Below are positions 1 to 7,906 of a DNA stretch of 41,589 bases, one piece after another. This DNA is from an uncultured Eubacteriales bacterium (lineage in GTDB: Bacteria > Bacillota > Clostridia > Peptostreptococcales > Anaerovoracaceae): the NCBI GenBank assembly GCA_900547295.1, contig URGK01000011.1, forward strand, positions 1 through 41,589, given 5' to 3'. Under the pieces are notes generated by a model that was not told the DNA's origin, made no database searches, and worked only from the letters and a program-made list of their open reading frames with translations. How positions within the stretch are numbered: the stretch's first letter is position 1; every line of letters begins with the position of its first letter. Made by a program: the position numbers and the translations under genes.

Positions 1-1
1 A

Positions 2-553
2 CTCATACTTGATATAGAGATGCCGCAGAAAAGCGGCATAGAGATTAAAAATGAACTTGCAAAAGGTGACCGCCCGCTGATTATATTTGCAACGGCATAC
101 TTTGAGTTTATGAAAGAGGCCTTTGGCAAAAACGTCATAGGATATATGCAGAAACCTGTCAAAAAATTTGAATTTGACAACTATATGAAAACCGCAATAG
201 ACATTATATCCCTTGAAACCACCGTATATATCGACGATACGGCGGCGGTAAAAAGCAGCAATATACTTATGATAAACGCAGACAGGGGATATACGGAGAT
301 TGAACTTGCATCAGGTCAGAAGAAAACCGGCATAAGAAAAAGCCTCAAGGCATGGGAGGAGGAACTGGGGCAGTACGGATTTATGCGAATAAACGACGGC
401 TGCATCATAAACTGCAGATATGTCAGAGAAATCGAGGGAGGTACTGCTGTAATCAGAAATACAGGAGCGAAACTAAAGGTGAGCAGAAGAAGAAAAACCG
501 AATGCGCCGCATTTTTCAGAGATTACAGCGTTAAATCCTCAAGATACATTTAG
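2..553 (+). CDS. LytTR-family response regulator (5' end outside window)
   Basis: Cytoplasmic transcription regulator of the LytTR/AgrA type; only the C-terminal 183 codons are present. The frame is open from base 2 and reads LILDIEMPQKSG, so the phospho-acceptor Asp is at bases 11-13 and the first ATG at 20 is internal, not the start. The receiver continues with the conserved Thr in FATAY and Lys in QKPVKK, and the LytTR DNA-binding domain occupies about the last 100 residues (SLKAWEEEL, then FMRINDGCIINCRYV). The GHKL kinase gene follows 11 bases later, so the two form a two-component operon. By family knowledge such regulators bind direct repeats upstream of peptide, bacteriocin or surface genes; the target here is not visible. 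Confidence 0.9.
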   Translation, partial: LILDIEMPQKSGIEIKNELAKGDRPLIIFATAYFEFMKEAFGKNVIGYMQKPVKKFEFDNYMKTAIDIISLETTVYIDDTAAVKSSNILMINADRGYTEIELASGQKKTGIRKSLKAWEEELGQYGFMRINDGCIINCRYVREIEGGTAVIRNTGAKLKVSRRRKTECAAFFRDYSVKSSRYI

Positions 554-564
554 AGAGGTATTAT

Positions 565-1869
565 ATGGCTCAATACACGTTTGGAATACTGATACTGCTG
601 CTGTTTTTCAGGGGAGTGCTTGGATATAGAGAGCTTGAAAAAGGAATATTTATTGCAGCAGGCATAGCCATTGCCGCAGCGGGAGAGATTATAGAGCTGT
701 GCTTTGATGCTTATGAAACGAATATATGGATGCAGAGGCTTCTGCTTGTGATGCTCTCAACAATACCCATGTTCATATTCAAAGGCCGCAAAATCATCAT
801 ATTCGGTACCGGCTTTTGCGTCATATGCCTTGTTTCCGAGATAACCTCGGTTATCTACGGACTGCAGCTTATAGCCATGGGCCTTGAACTTATTGAAATC
901 GGGCCGTATTTTGCAGGCATAGACAACTACCTTATTTCAGGAATTGTCTGCATAGCCGCCCTGATGATTTTAATGCGCTACGTCAGAGTGAGGAATATAC
1001 AGCTTTATTCAAAAATAAATGAAATGAACGGACTTCTGTTTATTCCCGCCGTCACCATAATGTACATAACAAAAATCGGCGGCATGTACGGCATCAGGAT
1101 ATTCAGCAGAGAAACAGCTCTGATTATGGGTATAGATACAACCAAAAATTCGGTTCTGGGCATGCTGGCCTTTGCGCTGTTCTTTCTTCTGGTGGTGCTG
1201 GCATATCAGAAAAAAACAATGAAGCGTCTGCTTCTGCTAAGTGAAAAATGCCTTGAGGACCAGACTGCGCAGTACAAGCTTACTATGAACAAGGACAGAG
1301 AGCTTCGCAAATTCAGACATGACTACAATGCTCATATGACGGCAATTGCAGGCCTGCTTGCAAAGGGGGAATACACAAAGCTTCAGGAATATATCAGAAG
1401 CATGGGAGAGTTCAGAGATAAATTCAACCTTGTAAGCTCCGGGAATATAGTTTCCGATGCAATACTCAACCAGTACAAGGAGCTTTGCAACAGAGAGGAT
1501 ATCACCTTTGAAATTGCAGGCAAATTCCCGGAGAGATTTAATATGGCGGAAACAGATCTGTGCATGATGTTCTCAAACCTTATGTCCAATGCCTATGAGG
1601 CGGCGCTGCAGTGTGAAGCAGGCAGCCGCAGCATAAGGACTGAAATAAGGAACAATGAGGAAAATGTGTTTTTAAAGATAGTAAACTCTGTAAAGGGTGA
1701 GGTTGTTTTTAAAAACGGCATACCGGTGACAGACAAAAATGACAGGGACAATCACGGCTTCGGAACTGAGAGCATACTTGATGTGATTAAAAGAAATGAT
1801 GGGTATATAGAATGGAAACAGCCTGATAAAGGTACATTTGTTACAGATATCATAATTGGTGTGAAATGA
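565..1869 (+). CDS. GHKL-domain sensor histidine kinase (AgrC-like)
   Basis: Membrane sensor kinase, 434 residues. The first 220 residues hold about six hydrophobic segments. The cytoplasmic part has an H-box with the phospho-accepting His in LRKFRHDYNAHM (about residue 252), an N-box NLMSNAYEAA (about 340) and a glycine-rich GFGTESILDVIKRN motif near the C terminus, which is the Agr/Cit-type GHKL ATPase layout. The SD AGAGAGG precedes the ATG. It lies directly after its LytTR partner and just before a lipoprotein gene, with the stop next to that gene's SD, so the three are probably co-transcribed. No AgrB/AgrD-like peptide genes are visible, so the inducing signal is unknown. Confidence 0.9.
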   Translation: MAQYTFGILILLLFFRGVLGYRELEKGIFIAAGIAIAAAGEIIELCFDAYETNIWMQRLLLVMLSTIPMFIFKGRKIIIFGTGFCVICLVSEITSVIYGLQLIAMGLELIEIGPYFAGIDNYLISGIVCIAALMILMRYVRVRNIQLYSKINEMNGLLFIPAVTIMYITKIGGMYGIRIFSRETALIMGIDTTKNSVLGMLAFALFFLLVVLAYQKKTMKRLLLLSEKCLEDQTAQYKLTMNKDRELRKFRHDYNAHMTAIAGLLAKGEYTKLQEYIRSMGEFRDKFNLVSSGNIVSDAILNQYKELCNREDITFEIAGKFPERFNMAETDLCMMFSNLMSNAYEAALQCEAGSRSIRTEIRNNEENVFLKIVNSVKGEVVFKNGIPVTDKNDRDNHGFGTESILDVIKRNDGYIEWKQPDKGTFVTDIIIGVK

Positions 1870-1880
1870 GGAGGAGTATT

Positions 1881-2354
1881 ATGAAAAAAACAGCGGTATT
1901 CTTAGCAGTACTGATTATCGGAACAGCAATTCTTACAGGCTGTGCAGGCACTTCAAAGGAAGCAGACAGTCAGACCCTGAGGGTTTATTCCGTCTGCGGA
2001 GAAAACAATGAGCTTTTGGTTTCAAACGGAGTAATAGTCGTGAATAAAGATGAGGAAACCTTTGACGGCGGTCAGGTGGAAGTGAAGCTGGATACAGATA
2101 ATATCAACGGATACTCTATGAGATTCTATATTCTGAGTCCCGATGGAGAAAAAGAGCCTGTACTTGTTAAAAGTGTTTCTGACGGTATGGGTCAGGACGA
2201 TTACAGCGATATGGGGCAGATAAGGGGTGATGGCGCCATACCCGGAGATATTCAGGATGCAGTCGATGATTTTTATTTTGAACTGAAAGCAGAGGATATG
2301 GACGGCAACCGGCATGAGTATGATTTAAAGCTTGAGGTAAAGCGAATTATATAG
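1881..2354 (+). CDS. Lipoprotein of unknown function
   Basis: 157-residue secreted protein with a clear lipobox: a Lys-rich start, a hydrophobic stretch, then ILTGCAG with the lipidated Cys near residue 22. I chose ATG 1881 rather than the upstream ATG at 1866 because the upstream codons (ATGAGGAGGAG) are themselves the SD. The mature part is mostly beta-like, with negatively charged loops, and resembles no family I recognise. It is tightly coupled to the kinase gene, which suggests a role linked to that signalling operon, such as a sensor accessory or an output target. Confidence 0.75.
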   Translation: MKKTAVFLAVLIIGTAILTGCAGTSKEADSQTLRVYSVCGENNELLVSNGVIVVNKDEETFDGGQVEVKLDTDNINGYSMRFYILSPDGEKEPVLVKSVSDGMGQDDYSDMGQIRGDGAIPGDIQDAVDDFYFELKAEDMDGNRHEYDLKLEVKRII

Positions 2355-2373
2355 GAAACGAGGAGCGATTATT

Positions 2374-2506
2374 ATGAACATTTGTTGAGCGTTTGGGAAT
2401 AATCGCAGTGCAGATTGCAGTTTTGTACTTCATAGTTAAGCTTGCTGTTAAAAAAGCGCTTAAAGAATATGATGAGGACAGGAATAAAGAACCTGGCAGA
2501 GATTAG
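2374..2506 (+). pseudogene. Small single-span membrane protein with a one-base frameshift
   Basis: ATG 2374 has an excellent SD (GAGGAG, 2360-2365) but stops after four codons (MNIC). The +1 frame then stays open to TAG 2504-2506 and reads VERLGIIAVQIAVLYFIV followed by KLAVKKAL and an acidic tail, a convincing small one-TM protein. Removing one T from the TTT at 2381-2383 joins the SD/ATG to this frame, giving about 43 residues. Either this is a recent homopolymer frameshift or sequencing error, or translation begins at the poorer TTG 2393. It sits between two lipoprotein genes of the same strand. Confidence 0.5.
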
Positions 2507-2570
2507 CTTGTACAGAGGTATAGGTTAATTCTGAGGTGGGATTTGAAATTACGGGATTAAGGAGCTTTGA

Positions 2571-2990
2571 ATGAAAAGAATATGTATATTATTACTGGCA
2601 GCTTTAGCTCTGCTTATGACTGCCTGCGGAAATACAGGTGATGCTGAAATTATTTACGGAGATTCTGATATCTATTCACAGTCGGATATGGACTCAGCCA
2701 TAAGGCTGATTAAAAGAGAGTTTTCGGGCTGGAGCGGCTGCGAGCTGCACAAGATTGAATACGCAGGTGATGAATGTAATTCGGAAGAGAATATCAAATG
2801 GCTTAATGAGCTTGCAGAGGCAAACGGCATAAAGGCGGAGCTGACACAGTGTATTCAGTTTGTAAGTGAATTTCATTCTCCGAAAAACGGCGGAGGTGCC
2901 TGGAATCCGGATGAGGAGTACACAGGCTGGCAGTGGAATCTTGCAAGGGCGGAAGGCGGCAAATGGTACCTGCTGGCGTGGGGATATTAG
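2571..2990 (+). CDS. Lipoprotein, DUF4829-like
   Basis: 139-residue protein with signal peptide and lipobox LLMTACGN (lipid-Cys near residue 19). The mature part begins with an acidic, helix-forming segment containing an SDMDSAIRLIKREF stretch and ends in a Trp-rich strand pair (YTGWQWNLARAEGGKWYLLAWGY is the C-terminal block at 2917-2987). That helix-plus-terminal strand arrangement matches what I remember of DUF4829 lipoproteins in Clostridia; the assignment is from pattern memory only. The SD is weak (AAGGAG, 2558-2563). Function is unknown; it is presumably anchored to the outer face of the membrane. Confidence 0.7.
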   Translation: MKRICILLLAALALLMTACGNTGDAEIIYGDSDIYSQSDMDSAIRLIKREFSGWSGCELHKIEYAGDECNSEENIKWLNELAEANGIKAELTQCIQFVSEFHSPKNGGGAWNPDEEYTGWQWNLARAEGGKWYLLAWGY

Positions 2991-3015
2991 CGCAGCAGTG
3001 TGAAAGGACGAGACT

Positions 3016-3564
3016 ATGGTAAACAGGAATATGAGAATAGGAGTAATAGTACCGGTTGCTGTAGGGATTGCTCTTATTGCTGTGATATTCTATGCAGTAA
3101 AAACAACCATATCGGAGCCTTACTATTCAAAGGACTGTGACTTGCTTACACCTGAATACGCTGCTCAGGCCTCAGATTATATAGAGTCTGAAAAAACCAT
3201 TGACTTTGCAGACAGCAAAAGGGTGAGTCCCAGAGGCTACGGCTTTAAGAAAAAAGTAACCTTTACGGAGGATACAGCATTTCATATGGAGCTTGTAGAG
3301 TCTATGAGTATGTACAAAAAAGGTTTTGTGTACGGAATATACAAGGACAGCCTGCTTGAAGAACCGGTAAGCGAAAACCGGCTTGATACGTTATTTGAGG
3401 CGGCAGAGGAAGAAGAAAAAGGCATAATTATTCCGTATGAATACGGAGTTGATGCTGTTTTAGATCCGGGTACATATTACATAGGAATGTTTGCAAAACA
3501 TGTGGACCGCACAGGAATGGAGGAGTCTTTTACAGTGAATTATTCATATATTAAACAGGAATAG
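3016..3564 (+). CDS. Membrane-anchored extracytoplasmic protein, unknown
   Basis: 182-residue protein with one N-terminal transmembrane helix (about residues 8-28, GVIVPVAVGIALIAVIFYAV) and an outside domain of about 150 residues. That domain ends in strands (DPGTYYIGMFAKHV, then SFTVNYSYIK) like a jelly-roll or pre-peptidase C-terminal fold. The SD GAAAGGACGAG is upstream of ATG 3016. I do not recognise the family. It is the last gene before the inserted 8-kb island, so its operon may originally have continued further downstream. Confidence 0.65.
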   Translation: MVNRNMRIGVIVPVAVGIALIAVIFYAVKTTISEPYYSKDCDLLTPEYAAQASDYIESEKTIDFADSKRVSPRGYGFKKKVTFTEDTAFHMELVESMSMYKKGFVYGIYKDSLLEEPVSENRLDTLFEAAEEEEKGIIIPYEYGVDAVLDPGTYYIGMFAKHVDRTGMEESFTVNYSYIKQE

Positions 3565-3606
3565 TTCTGACGGTTACAAATGAATGATACGGTTAAGCGC
3601 AAAGAC

Positions 3607-3613
3607 ATAGATT
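3607..3613. repeat. Left copy of 7-bp target-site duplication (ATAGATT)
   Basis: ATAGATT lies immediately outside the GGG that begins the left inverted end at 3614. The identical heptamer ATAGATT occurs at 11635-11641, immediately outside the CCC that closes the right end. The bases beyond (C on the left, A on the right) differ, so the direct repeat is exactly 7 bp. This is the signature of a transposition event with a 7-bp staggered cut. Confidence 0.75.
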
Positions 3614-3715
3614 GGGTATCCAAACTTTTTGGTGGAATCTCCAAACTTGTTAGTGGGCTGGTTTGGTGGGAACATCTGAACTATCCAAACTTTTTGGTGG
3701 AGCGGTTTGGTGGAG
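3614..3715 (+). repeat. Left transposon end with multiple subterminal repeats
   Basis: TATCCAAACTTTTTGGTGGA occurs twice, perfectly, at 3617-3636 and 3682-3701. Between them are a degenerate copy (CTCCAAACTTGTTAGTGGG from 3639) and AGTGGGCTGGTTTGGTGGGA (3652-3671). The latter matches the right end (minus strand of 11581-11600) at 19 of 20 bases. A further GGTTTGGTGGA follows at about 3704. Arrays of short repeats at an element end usually are transposase-binding sites; that role is inferred. Confidence 0.7.
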
Positions 3716-3732
3716 CCTGCAGTTAAAAAAAG

Positions 3733-4374
3733 AGACGAGGGTGCGGCGAAATGGAAGCTTTATTGGATTTTCTTGCTTCAGCGATTGGAACATTAACTAA
3801 TCCTAATAAGCTGCAAAAAACATTTAAAAGTGTAAACCATTCTAAAATCACAGCAACTACAATAACAAAGTATATTGACTATCTGGAAGATGCTTTTCTG
3901 GTTGAAGAAGCATCCAGATACGATATAAAAGGGAAATCGTATATAGGTACACCGCAGAAGTATTATTTCATGGATATGGGGCTTAGAAACGCAAGAATCA
4001 ACTTCAGACAGCAGGAAGTAACCCATTCTATGGAAAATGTTATCTACAACGAGCTGAGGATGCGAGGTTTTGGGGTTGATGTCGGCAATTTACAGGTTCT
4101 TGAAAAAGGGAAAAACGGCAAGCAGATGCGTAAACAGCTGGAAGTAGATTTTATTTGCAGGAAGGGTTCAAAACGTTATTATATTCAATCAGCCTATATG
4201 CTGCCGACAGAGGAAAAAATGACACAGGAAATCAGACCGTTCTTAAAAATAAATGATTCCTTCAAAAAAATTGTTATCACATCAAATACACCTAAGCCGT
4301 TTTATGATGAAAATGGAATTTTAATGATGAGCGTTTTCGATTTCTTATTAAATCCGGAGTCACTGGAATTCTAA
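3733..4374 (+). pseudogene. C-terminal part of a DUF4143 AAA ATPase
   Basis: The frame from ATG 3751 encodes 207 residues that match the C-terminal half of the common AAA_14/DUF4143 ATPases: ALLDFLASAIGTLTNPNKLQKTF, a winged-helix-like TTITKYIDYLEDAFLV segment, YYFMDMGLRNAR, then the nuclease-like ENVIYNELRMRGFGVDVG and LEVDFICR blocks. Such proteins are normally about 400 residues with an N-terminal Walker P-loop, absent here. Just upstream, the +1 frame reads RDEGAA, the expected residues before this point, so a frameshift lies at about 3745-3751 and the rest is lost against the transposon end. Probably non-functional, though a separate C-terminal domain product from ATG 3751 cannot be excluded. 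Confidence 0.75.
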
Positions 4375-4847
4375 AAGAAATTTATGCGGTAATATGCAAA
4401 AATTTCTTCTAGGTCTCCACCTGCATTACTATACAACCTGTTCTGGGCAGGCACCATTTCGAGGATGAGTATTATTCCAAGCATTTCATCAGGCAATAGA
4501 ATTACTTTTACAGTATTGCAGGCAAAGGCCCCTGCTTCATTGCAAAGGCCTTTGCTGAAATACATATTGATGAAAAAGCTGCTAAGCACTATTCTTAAAA
4601 AATTTGATTACACTTTCAGATGACGCAGCTTAAACCTCCTTTTTACGCGGGTTTTCAGGCTATACCAATAAATCAAATTCTGTGTCCCCCGCCAAAATCC
4701 ATCCCATATAAAATATCAGGAGTATGATCTTCTGTGCGTACAGAAATGTAATGAATCCGGTATAGAAGAAAAATTTACAAAACAAGCAATAAAGATTATA
4801 ATGGAACTACAAATTGATATCTGACAGGATAAGGAGGTGAATCTAAA
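4375..4847. other. Gene-poor stretch with eroded coding remnants
   Basis: No convincing gene in 473 bp. A plus-strand open stretch with no start (about 4672-4824) reads KYQEYDLLCVQKCNESG and then IEEKFTKQAIKIIMELQIDI before TGA 4822-4824; it looks like the tail of a lost gene. A 72-codon minus-strand frame (4371-4589) has an ATG but no SD and no recognisable features. The end of the stretch holds the strong SD AAGGAGGTG for the next small gene. Confidence 0.4.
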
Positions 4848-5048
4848 ATGAAACAATCATTTATGTCACTTATGTTTTTGATAATTATTCTGGCTGCATT
4901 TGGATATTTTATCTCAAAGGCAATGAAGTACAAAACAGAAAGAGAAAAAAACGCAATTAAAAAAGGCTTTATTGCATATCTTTTGACAGACAGTCTGTTG
5001 ATAAGCTGGTTAGTATATAAGAAAAATAATCCCGGTGATCATTTATAA
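4848..5048 (+). CDS. Small membrane protein, unknown
   Basis: 66 residues with one N-terminal hydrophobic helix (about residues 5-24), a highly charged middle (KYKTEREKNAIKKG) and a second, weaker hydrophobic stretch (AYLLTDSLLISWLVY). It is preceded by a near-perfect SD (AAGGAGGTG, 4831-4839) at good spacing, which is the main reason to believe it is expressed. No family recognised. It lies inside the 8-kb island. Confidence 0.55.
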   Translation: MKQSFMSLMFLIIILAAFGYFISKAMKYKTEREKNAIKKGFIAYLLTDSLLISWLVYKKNNPGDHL

Positions 5049-5113
5049 GGATGCAACAGCTCTGAATTTGGTGAACGGATTTTCTTTGTTATTATCAGCC
5101 CGGAGGGACTTCT

Positions 5114-5377
5114 ATGAAAAGGATAAACACAATCTCTATATTATTGGCAGCTGCGATTTATGTTTTTTTGATAATTGAATGGTTAAAACCGGTCAGCTCA
5201 CAAACAATGGTATTAGGAGCAGTAGCGCTTTCGGTAACAGAATTGATATGTGTTTCATATGCTGTTAAAAACTATCGCAATATAATAAGCTATATTACTT
5301 GTATTTTTGGAGTTATACCCAGTGTAATAATGCTTTGTGTGTTCTTTATTTGGATGATAATGGGACTGGGCGCATAA
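5114..5377 (+). CDS. Small membrane protein, three predicted helices
   Basis: 87 residues, mostly hydrophobic, with three likely transmembrane segments (about residues 6-24, 30-50 and 58-84). The SD CGGAGGGAC (5101-5109) precedes the ATG. It lies 65 bases after the other small membrane gene on the same strand, and both are accessory genes of the island. The function is not recognisable; size and placement would fit an immunity or accessory membrane protein, which is only a guess. Confidence 0.55.
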   Translation: MKRINTISILLAAAIYVFLIIEWLKPVSSQTMVLGAVALSVTELICVSYAVKNYRNIISYITCIFGVIPSVIMLCVFFIWMIMGLGA

Positions 5378-5446
5378 CATTAAGTTCTTTTTACCCCGAT
5401 GCCATTGCTTCAGTCCGCAGAATCTCAAGATTACAAATACAAAATA

Positions 5447-5692
5447 TTATCGGTTCACGCAATTGTATCTGATGCTGTTGCCGACAGCCGTATCATAACA
5501 GCCATCCGTTACTCCTGGCTTTTTAACACTCTGCTGATATATAAGGGTTTTATTTTCATCACAAAGCTGAATACTGTCATATTTCGTTCCTTCCTTTGAA
5601 GCGGTTATTTTAAAGTTTATATCACCTTTCTCATAATTATTATAGTATTTACATTCCCTGTCCTCTATAAGTTCACACTCACCATATATCCG
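5447..5692 (-). pseudogene. Possible coding remnant without a start codon
   Basis: The minus strand is open for 81 codons ending at TAA 5447-5449, with protein-like composition: YGECELIEDRECKYYNNYEK, then DINFKITASKEGTKYDSIQL and IYQQSVKKPGVTDGCYDTAV. There is no ATG/GTG/TTG with an SD, and an in-frame stop lies directly upstream (5693-5695). The rest of 5378-5781 (404 bp) holds nothing I can identify. It is most likely the decayed tail of an extracytoplasmic protein gene. Confidence 0.3.
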
Positions 5693-5808
5693 TTATAATT
5701 CCGGTTGATTTTAATTATCCATAATGCTATTATTAAATACCGGAGTAAGAAAATCATAAAAGCATTTGCTTACAACACAGCATGTGCAAAAAGGAACAGT
5801 CAGATCAA

Positions 5809-6561
5809 ATGAAACTAATAATAATATTTATCACATATCTCTTAGGAGGAGTAGTCGATGCGGTATGCGGCGGCGGTGGTTTAATAACACTTCCGGTGCT
5901 TTTTGCAATAGGAGTTCCTGCTCATATTGCCGTAGGTACAAATCAGACCTCAATACTTCCCGGAGTAATTACATCAGTTGTAAAATTCCACAAAAGCGGC
6001 AAAATAGATATAAAAAATGCCATATATGCAGTACCTTTCGGTCTTATTGGGGGTTTTGCAGGAGCAAGGCTCAATCTGCTGGTTTCAGAATGGTATCTGC
6101 AGGTTATTCTTCTGATACTGATCCCTGTGCTTGCTGTTTTCTCAGTCCTCAAACCTAATGTCGGCACAGAAGACAGATCAAAAGAAAACACACGCCGCAG
6201 GACAATAATACTGTCAGCAGTAATAGGTTTCAGTGTAGGCGCCTACCACGCATTTTACGGCCCTGCCAGCGGCACTTTCTATATGCTGGCTTTTGCAGCG
6301 TTCCTGAAATACGATCTTGTTACTGCCAACGGCAATTCACGTTTTATCACTATGTTTGTCAGCATCATTTCCAGCCTTACATATGCTTTGTCCGGCTGTG
6401 TTCAATGGCTCTATGTACTGCTTGCAGTTCCGGGATATGCTCTTGGCAACTATATAGGTGCCTCTCTTGCAATTTCAAAAGGCGCCCGTTTTGTCCGCCC
6501 GATGTATTTCTGGATACTGGCGCTACTGTTTATAAAGCTGGTAAAAGATTTGGTTTTCTAG
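5809..6561 (+). CDS. TSUP (TauE/SafE-type) membrane permease
   Basis: Predicted anion/sulfite-organosulfonate exporter of the TSUP family, 250 residues from ATG 5809. Two family repeats are visible: N-terminal DAVCGGGGLITLPVLFAIG followed by AVGTNQTSILPG, and C-terminal FYGPASGTFYMLAF followed by TANGNSRFITM. About eight hydrophobic segments are present, a normal length for the family. I prefer ATG 5809 (AAAGGA upstream) over ATG 5782, which has no SD and would add nine charged residues. The substrate cannot be read from sequence. The last about 90 bp of this gene reappear in decayed form at 7907-7996, after the RhuM-Fic gene. Confidence 0.85.
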   Translation: MKLIIIFITYLLGGVVDAVCGGGGLITLPVLFAIGVPAHIAVGTNQTSILPGVITSVVKFHKSGKIDIKNAIYAVPFGLIGGFAGARLNLLVSEWYLQVILLILIPVLAVFSVLKPNVGTEDRSKENTRRRTIILSAVIGFSVGAYHAFYGPASGTFYMLAFAAFLKYDLVTANGNSRFITMFVSIISSLTYALSGCVQWLYVLLAVPGYALGNYIGASLAISKGARFVRPMYFWILALLFIKLVKDLVF

Positions 6562-6591
6562 ATACAAATTCCTTAATCAAGGTACTTATGG

Positions 6592-6597
6592 TATAAT
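6592..6597 (+). promoter_or_regulatory. Extended -10 promoter-like site
   Basis: TATGGTATAAT precedes a stretch with two inverted repeats: CTGTTTTC-ATA-GAAAACAG (about 6625-6645) and GATTAC...GTAATC (about 6662-6691). The same TATGGTATAAT occurs at 6749-6759, and ATATGGTATAAT at 16031-16042. It could start a short non-coding transcript after the TSUP gene; no -35 match was found. Confidence 0.35.
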
Positions 6598-6710
6598 GCA
6601 TTTCACAGCGAAGAAGCCCTAGCCCTGTTTTCATAGAAAACAGTAGCAGGTCTTTTGTCAGGATTACCCGAAGCAAAGCAAGGCTGTAATCTACGGCATG
6701 GTCGTAAGAA

Positions 6711-6759
6711 CAGAGCTGATGAAATACACATACCCCTAAAGCTATCAGTATGGTATAAT
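6711..6759 (+). promoter_or_regulatory. Repeated promoter-like block, copy 1
   Basis: CAGAGCTGATGAAATACACA and the following TACC (6711-6734) match 15993-16016 at 23 of 24 bases. In both places an extended -10 (TGGTATAAT) follows at almost the same distance: first base of the block to TATAAT is 43 bp here and 44 bp there. No sigma-70 -35 hexamer sits at 17 bp. The conserved block with conserved spacing therefore suggests an activator-binding site or an alternative promoter element. It drives the structured stretch upstream of the RhuM-Fic gene. Confidence 0.45.
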
Positions 6760-6764
6760 ACTTA

Positions 6765-6850
6765 TAGGTCTTATCCGGCCGGGCTATACACGAGCATAAA
6801 CGTGCAAGGATATTTGCGGTAAATCCGCAATATACTTGTGCGTTTTTTTA
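6765..6850 (+). ncRNA. Putative small structured RNA ending in an intrinsic terminator
   Basis: From about 6765, seven bases after the -10 at 6754-6759, the sequence holds a CCGGCCGG core, an ACACG...CGTG stem (about 6788-6804) and a long terminal hairpin. The hairpin's outer arms are ACGTGCAAG and CTTGTGCGT, the inner arms ATATTTGCGG and CCGCAATAT, and TTTTTTT follows (6843-6849). The transcript would be about 85 nt and would end about 50 nt before the RhuM-Fic start. It could be a free-standing sRNA or an attenuating leader. No known RNA family recognised. Confidence 0.4.
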
Positions 6851-6901
6851 TTGTCTTAAATGCACAGGTATCTCAAAAAATCATACAAGAGGAGGTACAC
6901 T

Positions 6902-7834
6902 ATGAAGAAGAATGAAATCGTACTATTTAACACAGAAGACAATGAAGTAAAACTTGAGGTTCCTGTAAACGGGGAAACTGTATGGCTAAGCCGTCAGCAG
7001 ATGGCAGAGCTTTTTGGCAGAGATGTCAAAACAATAGGCAAGCATATCAATAATGCACTGCATGAAGAATTGGACAATTCAACTGTCGCAAATTTTGCGA
7101 CAGTTCAAATGGAAGGATATAGAGAAGTTGTCCGAGACATTCAATATTACAACCTTGATGTCATTATCTCAGTCGGTTATCGTGTCAAGTCAAAGCGCGG
7201 TGTTGAATTCCGGAAATGGGCAAATTCCGTACTCAAACAATACATATTGCAGGGCTATGCAGTAAACAGCAGCCGTATTGCTCAGCTTGGAGAAGTCATA
7301 AGGGTTATGAAACGAACCGAAAACACACTTGACAGCAGACAGGTTCTGTCCATAATCGAAAAATACAGCAAGGCTCTTAATATGCTGGATTCATATGACC
7401 ACCAGAACATGAACCGTCCGAAAGGAAGCAATGATACCTACAGACTGACATACGAAGAATGTATCAATGTGATTTCTCATATGCGCTTTGGTGACGAATC
7501 AGCCTTGTTCGGCAGGGAGAAAGACGATTCCTTCAAAGGCAGTATCGGTAATATCTATCAGTCTTTTGGCGGACAGGAGCTATATCCAAGCCTTGAAGAA
7601 AAGGCTGTACATCTTTTGTACTTTATTACCAAAAATCACAGTTTTCTTGACGGCAATAAACGAATTGCAGCTACCATGTTTCTGTATTTTCTCGACAAAA
7701 ACGGCGTACTGTTTGCAGACGGCGGTAAACTTATTGACGACCACACACTGGTTGCTCTTACCATTATGATTGCCGAGTCAAAGCCGGAGGAAAAAGAAAT
7801 GATGATTACAGTAGTTATGAATTGTCTGGCATAA
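6902..7834 (+). CDS. RhuM-family protein with C-terminal Fic/Doc domain
   Basis: 310-residue cytoplasmic protein. Residues 1-110 form a RhuM-type DNA-binding-like domain: ETVWLSRQQMAELFGRDVKT, then SVGYRVKSKRGVEFRKWAN. The C-terminal half holds a Fic/Doc core with the motif HSFLDGNKR (about residues 253-261), which keeps the catalytic His, the Gly-Asn pair and Arg of HxFx(D/E)(G/A)N(G/K)R. Members of this architecture often sit in genomic islands as toxin-like or phage-related genes, and Fic/Doc enzymes transfer AMP or phosphate to targets. The strong SD GAGGAGG supports ATG 6902 over the upstream ATG at 6860. No protein antitoxin with an inhibitory helix is adjacent; a structured RNA lies just upstream instead. 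Confidence 0.85.
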   Translation: MKKNEIVLFNTEDNEVKLEVPVNGETVWLSRQQMAELFGRDVKTIGKHINNALHEELDNSTVANFATVQMEGYREVVRDIQYYNLDVIISVGYRVKSKRGVEFRKWANSVLKQYILQGYAVNSSRIAQLGEVIRVMKRTENTLDSRQVLSIIEKYSKALNMLDSYDHQNMNRPKGSNDTYRLTYEECINVISHMRFGDESALFGREKDDSFKGSIGNIYQSFGGQELYPSLEEKAVHLLYFITKNHSFLDGNKRIAATMFLYFLDKNGVLFADGGKLIDDHTLVALTIMIAESKPEEKEMMITVVMNCLA

Positions 7835-7906
7835 TTCATCCCAAAGGACAAGCATCTCGCACCTTGCAGACCTGCCTCCGGTTTTTTGCATATGCACCGG
7901 ACAACT

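Noticed and set aside
3617..3701. CRISPR-like repeats
   Set aside because: Only two exact copies plus degenerate ones with irregular spacing, and they match the other transposon end in inverted orientation.
4371..4589. 72-codon minus-strand frame next to the DUF4143 fragment
   Set aside because: No SD and no recognisable features; it may be chance in decayed sequence.
5399..5599. 66-codon plus-strand frame starting MPLLQSAESQ
   Set aside because: No SD, and the composition of the opposite strand is more protein-like; I list a minus-strand remnant there instead.
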